Shown: positions 43,371 to 53,054 of the stretch, piece by piece
Position numbering within the stretch: position 1 is the stretch's first letter
Layout: the number at the start of each line of letters is the position of its first letter
NCBI GenBank assembly: GCA_944383545.1
Contig: CALWPY010000001.1
Span: 105,980 to 169,979 of the forward strand
Length of the DNA stretch: 64,000 bases
From: an uncultured Lachnospiraceae bacterium
GTDB lineage: Bacteria; Bacillota; Clostridia; Lachnospirales; Lachnospiraceae
Reading direction: 5' to 3'
Program-made: the position numbers and the translations under genes
Notes under the pieces: generated by a model
What the model was told of the DNA's origin: nothing
Database searches by the model: none
Seen by the model: only the letters and a program-made list of their open reading frames with translations

Positions 43371-44615
43371 ATGAAAAAGGAAAAAAGAATATATATTGCC
43401 GCCTTAATGGCAGGACTTATAATTATTTTAATATTTGACGTTCTTCTTATAGTATCATACCGCAGGAATTATTATGACAAGCTGGATATTATAGGAAGCA
43501 TGGTATATTATGATGAATATGAAGACGGGGTTATTAACCATGCTTCTGATATTCTTAAGGGAGAGAGTGACGGGGCAGATACAGACGGAGTAGACGTACT
43601 GCGCGAATACGGCTATCTGGGCAGGGAAGGCAATGTTTTTTACGGTGAATTCCTGAACAATGTACTTAAAGTGGTGATAATATCGGTTTTTCTGTATGCG
43701 GCATATGTATCTGCTATTTTACTTTTAAAAAGGCATGCCGAAAAGCATGAAAAAAATGAACTGGAGACGATTGAGAAAATTATATCCGAGTTTAGAAGCG
43801 GTAAATATGATTACGTGTTTGATGAGAGCTTTTCGGAAAAGGAAGGCACTGCGGAACGTATATATATGCAGTTGGAATCTCTGGGAAGCTGTCTTAAGGC
43901 GCTAAAGGAAGAAGCGAGACTTGAGAGAGAAGAAACCAAGGTATTGGTAACGGATATTTCCCACCAGTTAAAAACACCGGTAGCGGCTCTTAGGACAAGC
44001 TTTGAAATTCTTACCTCTATGGACTTAAGCACGGATGAGCGTGCGGAATTTTCCGAAAGATGCAGGAGCCAGTTAAGAGGACTGGAAAATCTTCTCAATG
44101 CATTAATAAACATATCCCGCATGGAACACGGAATGATTGAAATAAAAAGAGAAAACAGCAGGATTTTCGATACTGTAGTACATGCGGTGGACAGGGTGTA
44201 TGTAAAGGCAGAGGAGAAGCATATAAATATATCACTGGAAGGCGCAGACAGCTTAAAGGAGCTTATGCTGCCACACGACAGAAAATGGACAGGTGAAGCC
44301 TTAATAAACATACTGGAAAATGCAGTTAAATACAGTGATTGTGATACACATATAACAATAAGGCTGATTAAGCTTGTAACCTTTTTAAGAATAGAGATAG
44401 AAGATGAGGGTATAGGCATACCCGCAGAGGAGTATAATAATATTTTCAAAAGATTTTACAGAGGCTCCGTAGAAAGGATAAGAAAGGAAGAGGGCTCCGG
44501 AGTGGGATTATATCTTGCAAGGGAAATAATCAGCAGGCACGGAGGCACAATTACTGTTTCCAAAGGACAAAAAGGCGGCAGTGTTTTTACCGTTCAGCTT
44601 CCGTTAAAGGATTGA
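43371..44615 (+). CDS. Sensor histidine kinase
   Basis: Membrane sensor of 414 residues. The ATG at 43371 gives MKKEKRIYIAAL. Two membrane helices lie at about residues 7-30 and 105-125, flanking a short extracytoplasmic segment (about 75 residues). The phosphoacceptor box is DISHQLKTPVAAL, followed by N box NILENAVKYSD, G1 DEGIGIP and G2 GSGVGLYLA. The organisation resembles Bce-type peptide antibiotic sensors, which often pair with an adjacent ABC exporter as here. The terminator after it separates it from the ABC genes. Confidence 0.9.
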   Translation: MKKEKRIYIAALMAGLIIILIFDVLLIVSYRRNYYDKLDIIGSMVYYDEYEDGVINHASDILKGESDGADTDGVDVLREYGYLGREGNVFYGEFLNNVLKVVIISVFLYAAYVSAILLLKRHAEKHEKNELETIEKIISEFRSGKYDYVFDESFSEKEGTAERIYMQLESLGSCLKALKEEARLEREETKVLVTDISHQLKTPVAALRTSFEILTSMDLSTDERAEFSERCRSQLRGLENLLNALINISRMEHGMIEIKRENSRIFDTVVHAVDRVYVKAEEKHINISLEGADSLKELMLPHDRKWTGEALINILENAVKYSDCDTHITIRLIKLVTFLRIEIEDEGIGIPAEEYNNIFKRFYRGSVERIRKEEGSGVGLYLAREIISRHGGTITVSKGQKGGSVFTVQLPLKD

Positions 44616-44644
44616 AACTAAAAATTATTTTATGTTATGAACTG

Positions 44645-44680
44645 CTAATCTTACAAAACTGTAAGATTAGTTTTTCTTTT
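44645..44680 (+). terminator. Intrinsic terminator after the histidine kinase
   Basis: CTAATCTTAC (44645-44654) pairs perfectly with GTAAGATTAG (44661-44670), followed by TTTTTCTTTTT. Confidence 0.9.
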
Positions 44681-44764
44681 TGTAAGAGAAATGAAAATGT
44701 AATGAAGTATATTAAGCATATGACAGGCGAGGCCAGATAATTATAAAACGGAGGTATAAAATTT

Positions 44765-45436
44765 ATGGATACTATACTTAAAACAGAAAATTTATGTAAA
44801 TATTACGGCAGCGGACAAAATGAAGTTAAGGCAGTGCAGAATGTAAATCTGCAGGTTGAAAACGGAGAGTTTGTTGCAATAGTAGGAAAATCCGGCTCGG
44901 GAAAATCTACTCTGCTTCATATGCTGGGAGGACTTGACAATCCTACCTCAGGAAAGGTTTTGGTAAAAAATAGGGATATATTCAAGCTTAAGGAGGATGA
45001 GCTTGCAATATTCAGGAGAAGAAAGATAGGTTTTATATTTCAGGCATTTAATTTGGTATCATCTTTAAATGTATGGGAAAATATAATGCTTCCGATAGGT
45101 CTGGACGGAAGAAAGCCGGACGAGGAGTATGTATGGGATATCATACAGACACTGGATATGCAGGACAGGGTTTATAATATGCCGAATACTCTTTCGGGAG
45201 GCCAGCAGCAGAGAACTGCCATAGCAAGGGCGCTTGCGGCTAAGCCTGACATAATTCTGGCAGACGAGCCGACAGGTAATCTGGATTCCAAAATAAGCGA
45301 AGAGGTAATGGCTCTGCTTAAGATGTCTGCACAGAAGTACGGACAGACACTTGTAATGATAACACATGATGAGGATATAGCTCAGATGGCAGACAGGATA
45401 ATCGTAATTGAAGACGGAAGGGTGGTGAAGCAATAA
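44765..45436 (+). CDS. ABC transporter ATPase of an exporter next to a two-component system
   Basis: ATPase of 223 residues: Walker [11 protein letters not shown], signature [15 protein letters not shown], Walker [13 protein letters not shown] and H-loop ITHDEDI. All motifs are intact. Belongs to the MacB/LolD-like family that works with an FtsX-type permease. CGGAGG precedes the ATG. The stop overlaps the permease start by one base (TAATG), so the two are coupled. Confidence 0.92.
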   Translation: MDTILKTENLCKYYGSGQNEVKAVQNVNLQVENGEFVAIVGKSGSGKSTLLHMLGGLDNPTSGKVLVKNRDIFKLKEDELAIFRRRKIGFIFQAFNLVSSLNVWENIMLPIGLDGRKPDEEYVWDIIQTLDMQDRVYNMPNTLSGGQQQRTAIARALAAKPDIILADEPTGNLDSKISEEVMALLKMSAQKYGQTLVMITHDEDIAQMADRIIVIEDGRVVKQ

Positions 45437-47853
45437 TGAAGGTGATTACAAATATTGCATTAAAAAATAACAGAAAAAACAGAACGAGAAGTATACTTGT
45501 AATAATTTCAATACTGCTTACGACAATTCTGCTTACGGTAATATCCTGCTTTGCATACGGAATGATAAAATCCCAGAAAGTAAATGCAGAAGCTATATAC
45601 GGAAGCTGGTACGGAGCATTAAACGGAGTAACAGAAGATGATATAAGTGAAATAAATAAAAGAGGTGAGTTTAAAAACATAGGAAGGGCAGCATATGCCG
45701 CAGAGGTAATGAGTGACGGAAATTTAAGCCTTTACTTTTTCGATGAGACTGCAAGAAGCCTTACTAACACGGATGACAGATTAAAAAGAGGAAGATTTCC
45801 CGAAAGTGCAAATGAAATAGCAGCCTCAGAGGAATTTTTTGCGGTGGCAGGTTATGATAATGTCCAGACGGGAGATACAGTAATTCTTTCTTCAAGAGCA
45901 GACTTAAACAGTAAATATGAAGAAGAGGAATTTGTGGTATGCGGTATTCTAGCTGAAACTGATACGGAAGTAAATACCGATACATATTCGGCGTTAATTT
46001 CAGAGGAATATTTAAAAAACAAGGTTTCGGAAGAAAATCAGAGCTATATCGCTTATTTTCAGGTCAGTGATTCTGTGGAAATGACAACAGATTCTGCCGA
46101 AGAGGTTATAAAGGAGCTGGCTGTAAAGTGCGGTATTCCCGAAGACAGAGTTTCCATAAACAATTATTATATCTTGTGGCAGCTTGACCCGGGTATTGAA
46201 ACCATATCAACCTGTGCAATAATTGCCATTATGGTTATCGTTTTTTCCGCAGTTGTAATTTATAACATATTCCAGATAGGACTGGTGCAGAAAATAAGAG
46301 AATACGGAAAGCTTAAGGCAATAGGAACTACAGGCAGACAGTTAAGGAAAATAGTTTTCAGAGAGGGTATGTCTCTTGCGGCAGTAGGTATACCGCTCGG
46401 CGCACTGCTTGGATATTTTATTGCGGAAGGAACGTATACATGGCTTATCGACCAGAGTAATTCAATTAATGTAGCGCAGTATGAAACTGTAAGCCTGCTT
46501 AATATCCTTCCGATTTCTGTTGCAATACTTCTTTCTGTATTAACGGTATGGCTGGCATTAAAAAAGCCTATGAGAATAGCGGCAGGAATTTCTCCGGTAG
46601 AGGCGATGAGATATCAGGAGGATATAAAGGGAAAACATTCCGTAAGAAAAAGAAAGAATACAGGAGTTGCGGGACTTATAAGGGCAGGACTTGCGCAGAA
46701 CAGAAAAAGAAACGTGGCTACAATACTTACAATGGGAGTTTCCTGTGTATTATTTATTGTCATTGCCAATTTTATAGGAAATATAGACAATGAGTATGAC
46801 GCAAGAAAAGAGGTAGAGCACGGCCAGTTTGAAATCTCTCTTGATTACAGACTGCGTGATACCGCTTATCCTGAAAATAATCTGGAAAATATTCTTTTGG
46901 ATAATCCTATTAATGAGGATGTTATAGAAAAAATAAAAGCGATAGACGGAGTGACGGAGGTTAAGACAAGAAAAATATTTCTCGTTTATGATGAGAACGG
47001 AAATAAGCAGACCTGTGCCGTTTTTGACAGAGAGGATTTTGATAATGAGCTGACACAGTCCAAGATTCTGGGAGACCTTGACTATGACATTGCAGGAGAA
47101 AACGGAGGCTTTATATACGGCTGGGCAAATTTCTTTGATGAAAACGGCTATTCCTTAGGTGATACCATGAAGATTGCGGTATCAGACGGAACTCAGAATG
47201 TGGATATAAGCGTGCCGGTTATAGGAGCGGTAGGCTCAATAGACCAGGACTGGCTGATAACTGAAGAGGCCTATAATAAGCTCGGTTTAAGCAGTGAAAC
47301 ATACGGTTATATATGGGTGGATTGTGCCGAAAAGGACAGAGAAAGAATAAGCGGGGAGATAAGTGAACTGTTTTTGGATGAAGAGCATATTGACATTACA
47401 GAGTACAGTGAAGTACTGGAGACATCAAGGCTAAGCACAAGAATGGTAAGACTTGCATCATATGCATTCCTCATAATTATCGGAGTAATAGGATTTATGA
47501 ATATGGCAAATACCATGATTACCAGTGTAATAACAAGAAGACAGGAATACGGTATGCTTCAGGCGGTGGGAATGACTAAAAGGCAGCTTAATATCATGCT
47601 TCAGGCAGAGGGTATGGTATTTACCGTAGGTACGGTTTTATCAGCTTCCGTCATAGGTATTCCGCTTGGGTATGTACTGTTTAAATATGGAAAGGCAAAT
47701 GGCTTTATGTGACTTAACGTATGGCATTTTCCTCTTTTGGAAGTGGTCTGTATGATAGCCGTAATTGCAGTAATGCAGATTATCTTATCCTTTATTCTGA
47801 CGAGAAATGTCAAGAAGGAATCGATAGTTGACAGAATCAGGTATAATGGATAA
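45436..47853 (+). pseudogene. FtsX-type ABC permease interrupted by an in-frame TGA near its C-terminus
   Basis: The open frame encodes 758 residues up to TGA (47710-47712), then continues in the same frame with 46 more residues to TAA at 47851-47853. The read-through part (EVVCMIAVIAVMQIILSF, then RNVKKESIVDRIR) is the expected last membrane helix and tail of a Bce/MacB-type permease. A single TGG to TGA change (GFMWLNVW) explains it. Upstream are a first helix (about 21-42), a large external domain, three helices to about 375, and a second half with helices near 430 and 665-690. A protein ending at the TGA would lack its final helix. Confidence 0.85.
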
Positions 47854-47881
47854 AAAATAGTAACAGATACGGAGTGAAATT

Positions 47882-48337
47882 ATGCTGATCATAAGAAAAT
47901 ATTTAAAGGAAGATTGTGAACATTTGGCAGAACTTTTTTTTAAAACTGTCCATACCGTAAATGTAAAAGACTATACCGAAGAGGAGTTAAATGCATGGGC
48001 GGACGGCAAGGTTAATTTGGAAGAGTGGAATCGTTCGTTTTTGGAACATTATACAGTTGTTGCAGAAAAAGACGGAAAAGTAGCAGGATTTGGAGATATT
48101 GATAAAACAGGATATCTTGACAGACTGTATGTTCACAAGGATTACCAGAGGCAGAAAATTGCAACTGCCATTTGTGATGAGCTGGAAAAGGCAGTTGATG
48201 TGGATAAAATAGTTACGCATGCTTCTATTACAGCTAAGCCGTTCTTTATAAAAAGAGGATATACAGTGATTAAAGAACAGCAGGTGGTAAGACATGGTGT
48301 TTCATTGACTAACTATGTAATGGAACTGAAACGCTAG
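47882..48337 (+). CDS. GNAT family N-acetyltransferase
   Basis: Protein of 151 residues with the acetyl-CoA motif in LYVHKDYQRQKIATAICDELE and KPFFIKRGY near the C-terminus, the usual GNAT pattern. The acceptor substrate is not known. CGGAGTG precedes the ATG. The strong hairpin after it ends the transcript. Confidence 0.9.
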   Translation: MLIIRKYLKEDCEHLAELFFKTVHTVNVKDYTEEELNAWADGKVNLEEWNRSFLEHYTVVAEKDGKVAGFGDIDKTGYLDRLYVHKDYQRQKIATAICDELEKAVDVDKIVTHASITAKPFFIKRGYTVIKEQQVVRHGVSLTNYVMELKR

Positions 48338-48350
48338 TTAAAAAATGTAA

Positions 48351-48400
48351 GTATGAAAAGGTCAATAACTGTAAAGGGACCTTTTCATACTTCATTTTTC
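48351..48400 (+). terminator. Intrinsic terminator after the acetyltransferase
   Basis: GTATGAAAAGGTC (48351-48363) pairs with GACCTTTTCATAC (48378-48390) then T-rich. It also lies downstream of the minus-strand aminotransferase fragment and may stop both. Confidence 0.88.
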
Positions 48401-48435
48401 TTATGGAGGGTATGAATATTATGGAGAAATCATTA

Positions 48436-49086
48436 CTAAATACGTTTAAATGCCTTTTTGTATGCTTCCATGGTAAAATCAATTACATCAGAGGTGTGTG
48501 CCGTGGAGAAATTGTAACGGTTGCACGGCTTGTTATATACACCTTCAAGCATTAAAGAATAATCCATTTTTTTTCTGAGTTCAAAATCACATGTCTGCAT
48601 ATCACGGTAGTTTTTTATCTCATCTAAATCCGTAATGGCTACGTTAAACATTGTACCAAGTCCTGGTAGTGTTACGTGTATACCGTGAGAAGCATAGAAT
48701 TCTTTGATAAAGTCTTTTAAAGCATTGGTATTTTTGATAATATTTTTCTGCTCAGTTTCCAGGATTTTCAAGGTTTTCAGTCCCAGTTTTAAAATCAGCG
48801 GGTGTCCGTTATATGTACCGCTGTGGAATAAAACATCCTGTGAAGAAGATTTCTGACTGCTGCTCATGTCAAAAACATCCGCTCCCATTATCGGAGCCGC
48901 TTTCATCATGATTTCTTTTTTTCCGCCCACTATTCCGATAGGAAGGCCTGCACCGATAACTTTTCCCATGGCGGTTAAATCGGGCTCCATTTTGACGGCA
49001 GCAAATTCGGATTCGATTTTGCTTGGCGTTCCGTATAAATATGAGGAATATTTCTGGAATTCAGAAAAGATTTCTTGTAATGTCAT
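48436..49086 (-). pseudogene. Class III aminotransferase fragment with an internal deletion
   Basis: The 216-residue frame begins like a full-length protein (about 30 residues, EFQKYSSYLYGTPSKI), then jumps straight into the PLP-binding half of a glutamate-1-semialdehyde aminotransferase-like protein: MEPDLTAMGKVIGAGLPIG includes the PLP Lys in the GKVIG motif. About 200 residues of the usual N-terminal half are missing. No ribosome site is apparent before the ATG. It is best seen as a decayed gene rather than a short active enzyme. Confidence 0.7.
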
Positions 49087-49140
49087 AATTTAACACACTA
49101 TTTTTAATTACTAAAAAGGATTATTATTTCTTTTGATATA

Positions 49141-49241
49141 TGGTATAATGTACGCGAACACAATGAGCCAAGCGGCTGCGTAGCAGACATTTGGCAAATG
49201 TGCGCGAACCATGATGCAGCGTAGCGAAATCATGGTATAAT
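49141..49241. repeat. Structured intergenic element with two promoter-like ends
   Basis: TGGTATAAT occurs at 49141-49149 and 49233-49241. Between them, a degenerate tandem unit (starting near ATGTACGCGAAC and ATGTGCGCGAAC, period about 51) contains GCCAA/TTGGC (49167-49195), CATTTG-G-CAAATG (49188-49200) and CCATGAT/ATCATGG (49209-49235) inverted repeats. It may be a repeated extragenic palindromic element or a duplicated leader upstream of the esterase gene. Confidence 0.45.
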
Positions 49242-49272
49242 TTATATTAAGGAAGGGTTAGGAGGTTTTTTT

Positions 49273-50037
49273 ATGGCACTTATTCATGGAAATATTATGT
49301 CAAAGGAGTTGCACAGGCAGACGGCTTTTAATGCGGTAATTCCTGTAGATGTGGAAAATATAAGTAAATGTGAGTTCCCTACACTCTATCTTTTACACGG
49401 CTTATCGGATAACTGTGAGGCATGGGTTGCTAACAGCAGGATTGTAAAACTTGCGGAAGAAGCAGGAATTGCGGTTATTATGCCGACGGGAGATATTTCA
49501 TTTTATATTGACCAGCTTGTGAGTAACAATAATTACGGAAAATTTGTCGGAGAAGAACTGGTTGACATAACCAGAAAAATGTTTCCGCTTTCATCTAAAA
49601 GGGAGGATACAATAATCGGCGGACTTTCAATGGGCGGTTTCGGCGCAATAAGAAACGGATTAAAGTATCATGAAACCTTTGGCTCAATAATTGCATTGTC
49701 AAGTGCTTTGCATATATTTGAGACTCCTGATGAGCTCCCGATAAGGGAAACACCTTATGATGAAGACTTGATTTTCGGAGATTTGGATGTTGCGAAAGAG
49801 AGCGATAAAAATCCCGCATACATATTAAATAATCTTAAAAAGGAAGAAATACCTGAAATATTTATGGCATGCGGAACGGAAGATAATTTGATTTATTCTA
49901 ACAGATGCTTTAAAGAAAGGTTACTTAAAAAAGGAGCAGACTTAACTTATATCGAAGCTCCGGGTGAGCATGTGTGGTCATTCTGGGATGAATATATTGA
50001 AAAAGGAATTAAGTGGTTTAATAATAAAAGACAGTAA
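49273..50037 (+). CDS. Alpha/beta-hydrolase esterase (esterase D / CE1-like)
   Basis: Cytoplasmic esterase of 254 residues. LLHGLSD gives the oxyanion region, the nucleophile Ser119 lies in GGLSMGGFG, the acid in CGTEDNL and the base His in GEHVW, the catalytic triad of the family. Related members hydrolyse short acyl esters, feruloyl or acetyl groups or S-formylglutathione; the exact substrate is not visible. There is no signal peptide, so secreted xylan esterase activity is unlikely. GGAGG precedes the ATG. Confidence 0.85.
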   Translation: MALIHGNIMSKELHRQTAFNAVIPVDVENISKCEFPTLYLLHGLSDNCEAWVANSRIVKLAEEAGIAVIMPTGDISFYIDQLVSNNNYGKFVGEELVDITRKMFPLSSKREDTIIGGLSMGGFGAIRNGLKYHETFGSIIALSSALHIFETPDELPIRETPYDEDLIFGDLDVAKESDKNPAYILNNLKKEEIPEIFMACGTEDNLIYSNRCFKERLLKKGADLTYIEAPGEHVWSFWDEYIEKGIKWFNNKRQ

Positions 50038-50146
50038 ATAATATACTGTCACAGCACCATATTAATTTATGCCTTGTATTGCTCTTTACCAAAATTAAAG
50101 ATATAATTAACCTTAAGATTTGTTGTGAGATGTAGGAGGGATTATT

Positions 50147-50764
50147 ATGAAGGTACTTATGATTAACGGAAGCCCGCGTGTAAATGGAAATACCTCTGTT
50201 GCACTGCACGAAATGGAAAAGATTTTTAAGAAAAACGGTATTGAAAGCGAAACCATACAGATAGGCAACAAGGCTATAAGAGGCTGTATAGCGTGCAGTA
50301 CATGTTTTGAAAGCGGTAAATGTGTATTTGATGATGATGTAAATGAAGTTGCACCAAAATTTGAAGAATGTGACGGACTGGTGGTTGCAAGTCCGGTGTA
50401 TTATGCGTCTGCAAATGCAACGCTTATTGCATTTCTTGACAGATTGTTTTACAGTACTAGCTTTGATAAAACAATGAAGGTTGGAGCCAGCGTGGTTGTG
50501 GCAAGAAGAGGAGGACTCTCAGCAACATTTGATGAACTTAATAAGTATTTTACCATATGCGGTATGCCGGTTGCTTCCTCTACATATTGGAACAGTGTAC
50601 ACGGCCGCATGCCCGGAGAGGCACTGCAGGATGAAGAAGGCCTTCAGACCATGAGGAATCTGGCTGAAAATATGACATTTCTTATGAAAAGTATAGCTTT
50701 AGGTAAAGAAAAATATGGTCTGCCTGAAAAAGAAGATAAGATAGTTACAAACTTCATAAGGTAA
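50147..50764 (+). CDS. Iron-sulfur flavoprotein / NADPH-dependent FMN reductase family
   Basis: Flavodoxin-like protein of 205 residues. The FMN-binding start is LMINGSPRVNGNT. Cysteines 47, 50, 53 and 59 (CIACSTCFESGKC) form CX2CX2CX5C, the compact motif of iron-sulfur flavoproteins. ASPVYY is the second flavin site. Members reduce oxygen species or act as redox relays in anaerobes. TAGGAGGG precedes the ATG. Confidence 0.87.
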   Translation: MKVLMINGSPRVNGNTSVALHEMEKIFKKNGIESETIQIGNKAIRGCIACSTCFESGKCVFDDDVNEVAPKFEECDGLVVASPVYYASANATLIAFLDRLFYSTSFDKTMKVGASVVVARRGGLSATFDELNKYFTICGMPVASSTYWNSVHGRMPGEALQDEEGLQTMRNLAENMTFLMKSIALGKEKYGLPEKEDKIVTNFIR

Positions 50765-50782
50765 AATACCGGGGGTGTTTTA

Positions 50783-52402
50783 GTGAACAATATTAAACTT
50801 TTGGACTGTACGCTTCGTGACGGCGGATATGTGAACGACTGGAAGTTCGGTAATACAAATTTAATAAGTATATTTGAACGTCTGGTTGATTCAGGAGTAG
50901 ACATTATTGAAATCGGATTTCTGGATGAGAGAAGACCTTTTGATACGGACCGCAGTATAATGCCTGATACGGCTTCTGCAGATAAGATTTTCGGCTCGCT
51001 TGATAAAAAGAGCGCAATGGTTGTCGGAATGATTGATTATGGTACATGTGCCATCGAAAATCTTTCGCCTTGTAAAGATTCATATCTGGACGGAATCCGT
51101 GTCATATTTAAAAAACATCTTATGCATGAGGCAATGGAATTTTGCAGGCAGGTAAAAAAACTTGGATATAAAGTATTTTCCCAGCTTGTTTCGATAACTG
51201 CATATTCTGATGAAGAACTGCTTCAGCTTGTGGAGTTAGTTAATGACGTGAAACCATATGCAGTGTCCATGGTAGATACATACGGACTTCTGCATCCTGA
51301 TGATTTATTGCATTATTATGAAATTCTGGATGAAAATGTAATTCCCGAGGTCGGTATCGGCTTTCATGCACATAATAATTTCCAACTCGCATATGCAAAT
51401 GCACTGGCATTTCTTGAGAAAGACGGAAAGCATGATGTTGTAGTAGACGGAACTTTATACGGAATGGGTAAGAGCGCCGGAAATGCACCTCTTGAACTTC
51501 TTGGAATGCGTCTTAATGACAAGTTTGGGAAAAGTTATAATATAGATTCAATGCTTGAAGCAGTGAATGAATCCGTTTTGAATTTTTATTCAACATCACC
51601 GTGGGGATATAAATTATTCTTCTATTTGTGCGCAAAGAATAAATGTCATCCGAATTATGTCTCATATTATCAGGACAAGCAAAATCTGTCCATGTCAAAG
51701 CTGGATTCTCTGCTTGAAATGATTGAGCCGGAAGAAAAGAAGCTTCTCTATGATAAAATCATAGCGGAGCGTTTGTATGATAATTATGTGGAAAACAGCA
51801 TGAAGGAAGATGAAAGTATAGAAAACTTCCTTAAAAGTATTTCCGGGCACAATCTTCTAATTGTGGGACCGGGGAAAAACATTAATCTTCAAAAAGATAA
51901 GGTGAAGAATTATATTGAAAAAAATTCACCATTTATTATTTCGATTAATTATATTCCTCAGGATATACCGATTGATTGTGTTTTTATAACCAATTCCAAG
52001 AGATATACGGAAATGGCGGGCATTTTGGACAGGTCGGAGCATAAGACTCTGGCAACATCAAATGTTGAATGCAGAAACGGTGAATTTGATTTTGTTATTA
52101 ACAGGGCTTCTCTTTTGGAAACTGATGAGAAAATATCGGATAATTCTTTCCTTATGCTGGTTAAATTCCTTGGGAAAATAGGAGTTAAGGAAATAAACTG
52201 TGCCGGATTTGACGGATATTCAGATAAAGAGGATAATTATTGCAATCCTTCAATGGAGTATACTTTTGTAAAGCAGGAAGCTTCTCATCTTAATTCGCAT
52301 ATGAAGAAACGCATTAATGAATTCCGCAGTGATATGAAAATCAATTTTATTACATATTCTGCGTATGATGCTGAGGAGGATATAAATGGAGCAGCGATAT
52401 AA
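50783..52402 (+). CDS. HMGL/DmpG-type aldolase with a C-terminal extra domain
   Basis: Protein of 539 residues starting at GTG. The N-terminal part (to about 300) is a pyruvate-dependent TIM-barrel aldolase: LLDCTLRDGGYVNDW at the start (metal-binding Asp and catalytic Arg), SMVDTYGLLHP and IGFHAHNNFQLA with the His-X-His metal motif, and DGTLYGMGKSAGNAPLELL. The C-terminal 190 residues (LIVGPGKNI...) form a second domain that I cannot name. Its end overlaps the HAD gene by 17 bases. Function by context: C-C bond formation on an unknown carbonyl acceptor. Confidence 0.8.
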   Translation: MNNIKLLDCTLRDGGYVNDWKFGNTNLISIFERLVDSGVDIIEIGFLDERRPFDTDRSIMPDTASADKIFGSLDKKSAMVVGMIDYGTCAIENLSPCKDSYLDGIRVIFKKHLMHEAMEFCRQVKKLGYKVFSQLVSITAYSDEELLQLVELVNDVKPYAVSMVDTYGLLHPDDLLHYYEILDENVIPEVGIGFHAHNNFQLAYANALAFLEKDGKHDVVVDGTLYGMGKSAGNAPLELLGMRLNDKFGKSYNIDSMLEAVNESVLNFYSTSPWGYKLFFYLCAKNKCHPNYVSYYQDKQNLSMSKLDSLLEMIEPEEKKLLYDKIIAERLYDNYVENSMKEDESIENFLKSISGHNLLIVGPGKNINLQKDKVKNYIEKNSPFIISINYIPQDIPIDCVFITNSKRYTEMAGILDRSEHKTLATSNVECRNGEFDFVINRASLLETDEKISDNSFLMLVKFLGKIGVKEINCAGFDGYSDKEDNYCNPSMEYTFVKQEASHLNSHMKKRINEFRSDMKINFITYSAYDAEEDINGAAI

Positions 52403-53054
52403 GGTTGTGGTGTTTGATTTGGACGGAACGCTTCTTGACACGTCGGAAGGAGTTCTGACATCCGTAAAACACACAATAAATGAATATGGATTTAAACCTC
52501 TAAGTGATGAGGAACTGCGTAAATTTATCGGACCGCCGATTCAGGCTTCATTTGCAAGAGCTTATAATCTGGAGGGTGACATAGTGCAGGAGCTTGCAAC
52601 GTCATTCCGCAATAATTACAAGGGTGAAAATCTCTTAAAGGCAGTGCCGTATGAGGGTATTTTTGATGTGTTTCAGGCAATTTGCGATAATGGAATGAAG
52701 CCTGCCATAGCTACATACAAAAGGCAGGATTGTGCAACGGATATTCTTACGCATTTCGGATTTGATAAGTATACGGATATTATGTATGGCGCCGACCATG
52801 AGAACAAACTGAAAAAGAGAGACATTATAGAAATGGCTTTAAATGACGCAGGAGCTGCGGACTATAATGACGCCGTAATGATTGGCGACAGTGATAACGA
52901 TGCAATCGGAGCCAGTGAAATAGGTACAAATTTCATAGGCGTGACTTATGGTTTTGGTTTTAATACAGATGATGATGTTAATAAATTTCCTAATGTGGGA
53001 ATTGCACATGATACAAATGAACTTATAAAGCTTATTTTAAAGGGACAAATATAA
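52386..53054 (+). CDS. HAD-superfamily hydrolase
   Basis: Phosphatase-like protein of 222 residues. The nucleophile motif is VVFDLDGTLLD with Asp11 and Asp13, followed by a helical cap domain, a motif II region near ATYKRQD, and the acid motif MIGDSDNDAIGA. Resembles phosphoglycolate-type phosphatases. The start overlaps the upstream aldolase gene by 17 bases and the stop overlaps the ThDP-enzyme start by one base, so the three are translationally coupled. Confidence 0.88.
   Translation: MEQRYKVVVFDLDGTLLDTSEGVLTSVKHTINEYGFKPLSDEELRKFIGPPIQASFARAYNLEGDIVQELATSFRNNYKGENLLKAVPYEGIFDVFQAICDNGMKPAIATYKRQDCATDILTHFGFDKYTDIMYGADHENKLKKRDIIEMALNDAGAADYNDAVMIGDSDNDAIGASEIGTNFIGVTYGFGFNTDDDVNKFPNVGIAHDTNELIKLILKGQI

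Noticed and set aside
47710-47712. TGA read as selenocysteine in the permease
   Set aside because: No bacterial SECIS-like hairpin is apparent after it and the position is in a membrane permease tail; a TGG to TGA change is simpler.
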